From: Bin90 sp965214635
GTDB taxonomy: Bacteria; Chloroflexota; Dehalococcoidia; Lucifugimonadales; JADFKI01
Assembly: GCA_965214635.1 (NCBI GenBank)
Contig: OZ243964.1
Coordinates: 1,860,001-1,924,000, forward strand
DNA length: 64,000 bases
Reading direction: 5' to 3'
Shown here in pieces: positions 59,751 through 64,000 of this stretch. Numbering within the stretch: position 1 is the first letter of the stretch; every line of letters starts with the position of its first letter. A model generated the notes under the pieces. It was not told where the DNA came from. It was given only the letters and a program-made list of their open reading frames with translations, and ran no database searches. Made by a program: the position numbers and the translations under genes.

Positions 59751-60587
59751 ATGGCCGACAGAATTAGCGTTGGCAGCGCTGAGATAGTGTTTGCGCTAGA
59801 CATGGTGCCGCCGCCGCGCCCGCCGGATGCCTTCTTCGAGGGCGTAACCGCCGCCGACTGGCTGCCATATCAAGACATCCTCGAGGATGGGCAAATACAG
59901 CTGTACTATGGCCACTTCTTCGTGCGATCGATGGGCAAGACGGTGATGGTGGACACGGGGATGGGCCCAGGCCCGCACGCCGACAGGGGCAACCGCACGG
60001 GCGACCTGCTGAACGCGCTGCGGGCACAGGGCGCACAGCCCGAGGACATCGACATCGTGGTGCATACGCATTTGCACGCCGACCATGTGGGCTGGAACAT
60101 CGACCACAGCGGCGACACGCCTAAACCGTACTTCCCCAATGCGCGCTACCTCGTGCCGCGCCTCGACTGGGAGCACTTCACGCAGCCGGACACGCTCGCC
60201 GCCTCGCCGCAGGTGCGCGACAGCGTGCTGCCACTCGAGTCGCTCGGCTTAATGGATCTCATCGACGAGGGAACGCGCATCACAGACGAAATCACCACGC
60301 TCAACACGCCGGGACACACGCCGGGACATCAGGTCATCCTCATCAGCTCGCAGGGAGAGCGGGCGATGATTGTGGGCGATGCGATTCACAGCAGCGTGCA
60401 GGTGCAAGAGCCAGACTGGTGCGCTGGCGTGGACACGAACAAGCCCGACAGTCGCCACAGCCGTCGCGCCCTGCTCCAGCGCGCCGAAGCCGAAGACTAC
60501 ATCGTAGCCGCAGGACACTTCCACCCAGCACAGCACATCGGCAAGGTGATACGCACAGAAGGGCGACGCTACTGGCAAGCGCTGTAG
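59751..60587 (+). CDS. MBL-fold metallo-hydrolase
   Basis: The 278-residue protein carries the metallo-beta-lactamase motif H107-x-H109-x-D111-H112 (VVHTHLHADHVGW), the later GHTPGHQ and IVGDAIH, and a closing AAGHFHPAQHIG. It resembles lactonase/N-acyl homoserine lactonase-like members, which hydrolyse esters or thioesters with two zinc ions. The substrate is unknown. I chose the ATG at 59751 because AGGA lies 8 bases before it; an ATG at 59736 is also possible. Confidence 0.88.
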   Translation: MADRISVGSAEIVFALDMVPPPRPPDAFFEGVTAADWLPYQDILEDGQIQLYYGHFFVRSMGKTVMVDTGMGPGPHADRGNRTGDLLNALRAQGAQPEDIDIVVHTHLHADHVGWNIDHSGDTPKPYFPNARYLVPRLDWEHFTQPDTLAASPQVRDSVLPLESLGLMDLIDEGTRITDEITTLNTPGHTPGHQVILISSQGERAMIVGDAIHSSVQVQEPDWCAGVDTNKPDSRHSRRALLQRAEAEDYIVAAGHFHPAQHIGKVIRTEGRRYWQAL

Positions 60588-60722
60588 ATGCTGCATCCGA
60601 AACAGGGCAACGGCTCCAGCCTCAGCCATTCCTGTGAATGCGCCAACGGCGTCAATGTAAGAGGTCGGCGGCGTTTAGTGTACTATCAAGGGGCAAGACA
60701 CGGCGAAGGGAGAGTGGCTCAT

Positions 60723-61655
60723 ATGACGATAATGGTTACGGGCGGCAGCGGGTTTATTGGGCGGCGCATCGTACGGCTGCTCTCGGAGCGAGGCGAGGAT
60801 GTGGTTCGCTTCGACATGGCGCCTCCGCGCCCGGACGATGCGGTGCAAGACGCCGGTTTCTATCGTGGCGATGTAACGCAGCTCCCGCACCTGCTAGACG
60901 CCATAACAACCCACGATGTGCGGCGGGTTATCCACATGGCGGCGCTGCTGCCCCCGGACACCGAAGACCGCCCACACTACGGTATGGCGGTGAACATAGG
61001 CGGGACGAACAATGTGTTCGAGGCGGCGCGCTTCTGCGGCGTGGATCGCGTGGTGTACGCAAGCTCCATCGCCGTCTATGGCGTTCAAGACACCTTCGGC
61101 GAGCGTCCTGTTAACGAAGACGCCCTGCCTGCGCCCGCCAATGTGTACGGGATGACGAAAGCCGCAAACGACTTCGCTGCAGCGCGATACTCCGAGTTGT
61201 ACGGGATGGACTTGTGCGGCATACGCATCTGCACAGTGTTCGGGCATGGACGCATTACCGGGATGACAGGGATGATTGGCGGGCTTATGATTTCGCTGCC
61301 GGCAGTAGGCGACCCGATTGACCTGCCGTTCCACCGCGACGAGCTTTCGCCGATGATACACGCCGAAGACGCCGCAGAGATATTCGTGCGAGCCGCGCTT
61401 GCGGAGCGGCTAAACCATCCGACCTACATCAGCGGCGGACATCTGTGCAGTGTGGGCGACATGGCGGACATCGTGCGGCGCATCATTCCAGAGGCGCGCA
61501 TCACCACTGGTGAGCGGCGCGTGCCGCACATCTACCGCGTGGACAACAGCCGCATGCTCGCCGACATCGGCTACGAAATCGCCCCGCTGGAGCTGCGGAT
61601 ACGCGACCATATCAACGACGCGCGCCGAGAAGCAGGGATGGGGCAAATCGGTTAG
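60723..61655 (+). CDS. NAD-dependent epimerase/dehydratase (extended SDR) family protein
   Basis: The 310-residue protein has VTGGSGFIGRRIVRLLSE for NAD binding, a DMAPPRP acidic residue after strand two, MAALLPP, the serine in VVYASSIAVYG and the Y-G-M-T-K catalytic pair. It belongs to extended SDRs such as sugar-nucleotide epimerases, but the small size and lack of clear nucleotide-sugar residues also fit uronate dehydrogenase-like members. I chose the ATG at 60723 because GAAGGGAGAG lies before it. Confidence 0.9.
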   Translation: MTIMVTGGSGFIGRRIVRLLSERGEDVVRFDMAPPRPDDAVQDAGFYRGDVTQLPHLLDAITTHDVRRVIHMAALLPPDTEDRPHYGMAVNIGGTNNVFEAARFCGVDRVVYASSIAVYGVQDTFGERPVNEDALPAPANVYGMTKAANDFAAARYSELYGMDLCGIRICTVFGHGRITGMTGMIGGLMISLPAVGDPIDLPFHRDELSPMIHAEDAAEIFVRAALAERLNHPTYISGGHLCSVGDMADIVRRIIPEARITTGERRVPHIYRVDNSRMLADIGYEIAPLELRIRDHINDARREAGMGQIG

Positions 61656-61745
61656 CCATGCTTCACAAGCGTCTTCCCACACACTTTTTCATACAGCCAT
61701 TCTCATACACACTCCCACTGCACACAATGAAAGCGTAGTTTAGCC

Positions 61746-62906
61746 TTGCTGCCATCGCTGCTGATTAGCATACCTGAGGGCGTGATAGACCTCGGCTGGG
61801 GACATCCCTCCCCGGAGCTGCATCCGGTCGCGGCGCTGCGCAAGGCAGCAGACGGCGTGTTCGCAGGCGGGTCGCCCACGCCGCTGCAATACGGTGCGAC
61901 ACAGGGCTACGGGCCGCTGTTGCATTCTCTCGCAGAGTTCCTATCGGCGCAAGACGCATACGGCGGCGTCAGGGTGCGTCCGTCCGAGCTATTCCTCACC
62001 GCCGGCGCATCGCAAGCGATAGACTTTGCAACCACGCTTTTCGCTCGGGCGGGCGATACGGTATATGTGGAAGAGCCGACCTACTACCTCATCGGGCGCA
62101 TCTTCGCCGACCACGGGCTTAACATGGTGAGCGTCCCAACAGATGCGGACGGGCTTCGCACCGATGCGCTAGAGGCGATGCTTGCGGATGGCGCTGCGCC
62201 CAAGCCCACGCTGCTCTACATCATCCCCACATATCAGAACCCGCGCGGCAGCGTTTTGCCTGAGGCGAGGCGCAGGCATTTGGCGGCGCTGGCGCAGCGA
62301 TACGGGTTCATCGTGCTTGCGGACGAAGTGTATCAGTTGTTGCACTACGGGTCGCCGCCCCCGCCGCCGATGGCATCCTACGACGATTCGGACGAGGGCT
62401 GCGTGGTGTCCATCGGCTCATTCTCAAAGATACTTGCGCCGGGATTGCGCATGGGCTGGATGCAGGCGACGCCGGCGCTGACGCAGCGCTTCGCAAGCAC
62501 CGGCATTGCGATAAGCGGCGGCGGGCTGAATCACTTCACATCCACGCTGGTTCACGCCACGCTGGAGCAAGGAATGCTGGCAGACAACATTGCTCGGCTG
62601 CGGCGCATCTATGGCGCGCGCGTGGATGCGCTGTGCGCTGCGCTAAAAGCGCAACTGGGCGACGCAGTGCAGCTCACGCCCCCGGGCGGCGGCTACTTCG
62701 TATGGCTGACGCTCACCGACGGGACAGACACCGACGCACTCTTGCCGTCCGCACTGGAACAAGGCGTATCGTACCGCCCGGGCACGGCGTTCTCAGCCTG
62801 CGGCGGCTTCGCCGATTCGCTGCGCCTCAGCATCTCGCTGTACGCCGAGGATGCTCTGGTGGAGGGCGCACAGCGCCTAGCGGGCGCTGTGCAAGGGGGC
62901 GGTTAG
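61746..62906 (+). CDS. PLP-dependent class I/II aminotransferase (2-aminoadipate/MocR-domain type)
   Basis: The 386-residue protein follows fold-type I aminotransferases: IDLGWGHPSPELHPVAALR, LQYGATQGYGPLLHSLAEFL, TAGASQAIDFATTLFA, YIIPTYQNPRGSVLP and GSFSKILAPGLRMGW, whose lysine binds PLP. The pattern matches the 2-aminoadipate transaminase/MocR catalytic group, without the GntR DNA-binding part. The amino acid used is unknown. The start is TTG at 61746; the ribosome-binding site is weak, so other starts nearby are possible. The terminator at 62979 follows. Confidence 0.9.
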   Translation: MLPSLLISIPEGVIDLGWGHPSPELHPVAALRKAADGVFAGGSPTPLQYGATQGYGPLLHSLAEFLSAQDAYGGVRVRPSELFLTAGASQAIDFATTLFARAGDTVYVEEPTYYLIGRIFADHGLNMVSVPTDADGLRTDALEAMLADGAAPKPTLLYIIPTYQNPRGSVLPEARRRHLAALAQRYGFIVLADEVYQLLHYGSPPPPPMASYDDSDEGCVVSIGSFSKILAPGLRMGWMQATPALTQRFASTGIAISGGGLNHFTSTLVHATLEQGMLADNIARLRRIYGARVDALCAALKAQLGDAVQLTPPGGGYFVWLTLTDGTDTDALLPSALEQGVSYRPGTAFSACGGFADSLRLSISLYAEDALVEGAQRLAGAVQGGG

Positions 62907-62978
62907 TCAGTGCGCCTATCGCATTAATCGAGCATATCTAATATAATTCGGTTAGTGGATAGCGGATTCCCGTTATCG

Positions 62979-63025
62979 GCGCTCACTTTGTCTATTTTGT
63001 CTATAAGGTGAGCGCTTTTAATTTT
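62979..63025 (+). terminator. Intrinsic terminator after the aminotransferase gene
   Basis: GCGCTCACTTT (62979-62989) pairs with AAGGTGAGCGC (63005-63015) over 11 bases with one G-U pair, with a 15-base loop, and is followed by TTTTAATTTT. It lies 73 bases after the aminotransferase stop and before alaS. Confidence 0.85.
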
Positions 63026-63181
63026 GCGATAGCAGACACCGACCATATTGGTTAAACGCCCATCACCAAATGGGGCAAACACATCCCCAAAGTTCCGCTT
63101 TCGTTGACACTGCTTTGAAGCCTAACCTAAAATCAATGGCATAAACCTAATTCAATCCGGAGCTTTTGAAAGCAGGAACTT

Positions 63182-64000
63182 ATGCCAAAATATATGAGCG
63201 GCGACGAAATTCGTGAGGCGTTTCTGAGCTACTTTGAGGCGCAGGGACACAGCCGCATCGCAAGCTCGTCGCTAATACCCGTGGGCGACCCGACGCTGCT
63301 GCTCACCACCGCAGGGATGGTGCAGTTCAAGCCATACTTCGCCGGCGAAGCCACGCCCGCCAACCGCCGAATGACCTCCTCGCAGAAATCGTTTCGCACG
63401 GTGGACATCGACGAAGTGGGGGACGCCACGCATCTGACGCTGTTCGAGATGCTTGGCAACTTCAGCATAGGCGACTACTTCAAGCAGGATGCCATCCACT
63501 TTGCGCTGGAACTGCTGGACACCAAGCTCGGCTTGCCGCCGGAACGCTTCTCCATCAGCATCCACGACAGCGACGATGAGGCGCGCGACCTGTGGCTTGC
63601 CGCCGGCATCCCCAACAGCCGCATCTACCGCTTCGGCGACGCCGACAACTGGTGGGGGCCTGCCGGCGATGAGGGCCCCTGCGGCCCATGCAGCGAGCTG
63701 CATTACGATTTCGGCGCTGATAATGGCTGTTTGCGAGCGGACTGCACGCCCAATTGCGAAAACGCGATGTCAAACGGCGCCGCCTGCGACCGCTATGTGG
63801 AGCTATGGAACCTCGTGTTCATGCAGTTCTACCATCACTTGGACGGCAGCCGCACACCGCTGCCCGCACCTAGCATCGACACCGGGCTTGGGCTTGAGCG
63901 CGCCGCCGTCATCATGCAGAACGCAAGCACCATATACGAAACCGACATCTTCCGCCCGATGGTGCAGCGCGCGGAAGAGCTGACGGGCAGGCGCTGGGGC
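63182..64000 (+). CDS. alaS: Alanyl-tRNA synthetase, N-terminal part (cut by window end)
   Basis: The first 273 residues of AlaRS are visible: SGDEIREAFLSYFEAQGHSRIASSSLIPVGDPTLLLTTAGMVQFKPYF (class II motif 1 region), KSFRTVDIDEVGDATHLTLFEMLGNFSIGDYFK (motif 2) and DTGLGLERAAVI (motif 3). It charges tRNA(Ala); the editing and C-Ala domains lie beyond the window. AGGAA precedes the ATG. No T-box leader elements are seen upstream; the terminator at 62979 belongs to the previous gene. Confidence 0.97.
   Translation, partial: MPKYMSGDEIREAFLSYFEAQGHSRIASSSLIPVGDPTLLLTTAGMVQFKPYFAGEATPANRRMTSSQKSFRTVDIDEVGDATHLTLFEMLGNFSIGDYFKQDAIHFALELLDTKLGLPPERFSISIHDSDDEARDLWLAAGIPNSRIYRFGDADNWWGPAGDEGPCGPCSELHYDFGADNGCLRADCTPNCENAMSNGAACDRYVELWNLVFMQFYHHLDGSRTPLPAPSIDTGLGLERAAVIMQNASTIYETDIFRPMVQRAEELTGRRWG

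Noticed and set aside
62907..63181. T-box leader in front of alaS
   Set aside because: No AGGGTGG-type T-box sequence or stem I is visible; the only hairpin is a terminator placed after the aminotransferase gene.

Overview
This window looks like a high-GC, gene-dense bacterial chromosome segment. The likely host is a Chloroflexota lineage close to marine SAR202/Dehalococcoidia; this is inferred from gene content (enolase-superfamily enzyme, F420-type LLM oxidoreductase, thiolase/DUF35 pair, sulfatase, amidohydrolase, MDR and SDR dehydrogenases, glycine betaine ABC importer, several TTG/GTG starts), and no rRNA is present to confirm it. The window is not phage- or plasmid-like: I see no integrase, transposase, CRISPR array or tRNA gene. 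The first and last genes (amt, alaS) are cut by the window edges.

Layout. 1-1.0 kb: ammonium transporter end and a PII protein. 1.2-2.3 kb: enolase-superfamily enzyme. 2.4-5.0 kb: a coiled-coil protein and gatC-gatA on the minus strand. 5.3 kb: CinA/PncC-like protein. 5.9-8.8 kb: cytochrome c maturation operon (ccmH, ccmF, short CcmI-like protein). 9-13.3 kb: universal stress protein, HAD phosphatase, VOC protein, small membrane protein, MFS carrier. 13.5-15.2 kb: surface CAP-domain protein with a Thr/Pro stalk. 15.2-16.6 kb: an AhpD-like gene with an in-frame UGA, and an SDR. 16.7-20.7 kb: peptide-type ABC importer without ATPases. 20.8-26.5 kb: ThiI, a double-Cache membrane protein, a D-2-hydroxyacid dehydrogenase and a corrinoid-protein reductive activator. 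26.8-33 kb: thiol peroxidase, phosphoesterase, thiolase plus DUF35, transketolase-like enzyme. 33.1-33.5 kb: tmRNA. 33.7-37.6 kb: glycine betaine/proline ABC importer. 38-42.6 kb: large alpha/beta hydrolase, Vms1-like release-factor protein, SDR, S51 peptidase. 43.1-49.6 kb: RNase Y, PHP phosphoesterase, PlsY, zinc-finger membrane protein, Lrp/AsnC regulator, AspRS. 49.6-62.9 kb: catabolic and housekeeping enzymes. 63.2 kb to the end: AlaRS.

How the genes work together. Nitrogen and osmolyte uptake (Amt/PII, peptide and betaine importers), many oxidoreductases and hydrolases acting on organic substrates, and thiol-based peroxide defence (Tpx, AhpD-like) suggest an aerobic heterotroph living on dissolved organic matter. 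Translation quality control appears twice (tmRNA and a Vms1-like protein), with aminoacyl-tRNA synthesis genes (AspRS, AlaRS, GatCA) nearby.

The strongest unusual signal is at 15195-15743. An AhpD-like peroxidase-family gene has a single UGA exactly where the second cysteine of its CxxC redox motif belongs, and a hairpin of bacterial SECIS type follows directly. This is best read as a selenoprotein with a CxxU motif. A second recurring pattern is a set of likely promoters with an extended -10 element (TGn followed by a TATAAT-like hexamer), one of which would give a leaderless mRNA. Other oddities are a betaine-binding lipoprotein with a seven-repeat stalk, a PII protein without the uridylylation tyrosine, a thiolase-fold protein lacking an obvious nucleophilic cysteine, and an in-frame 51-bp duplication in an enoyl-CoA hydratase.
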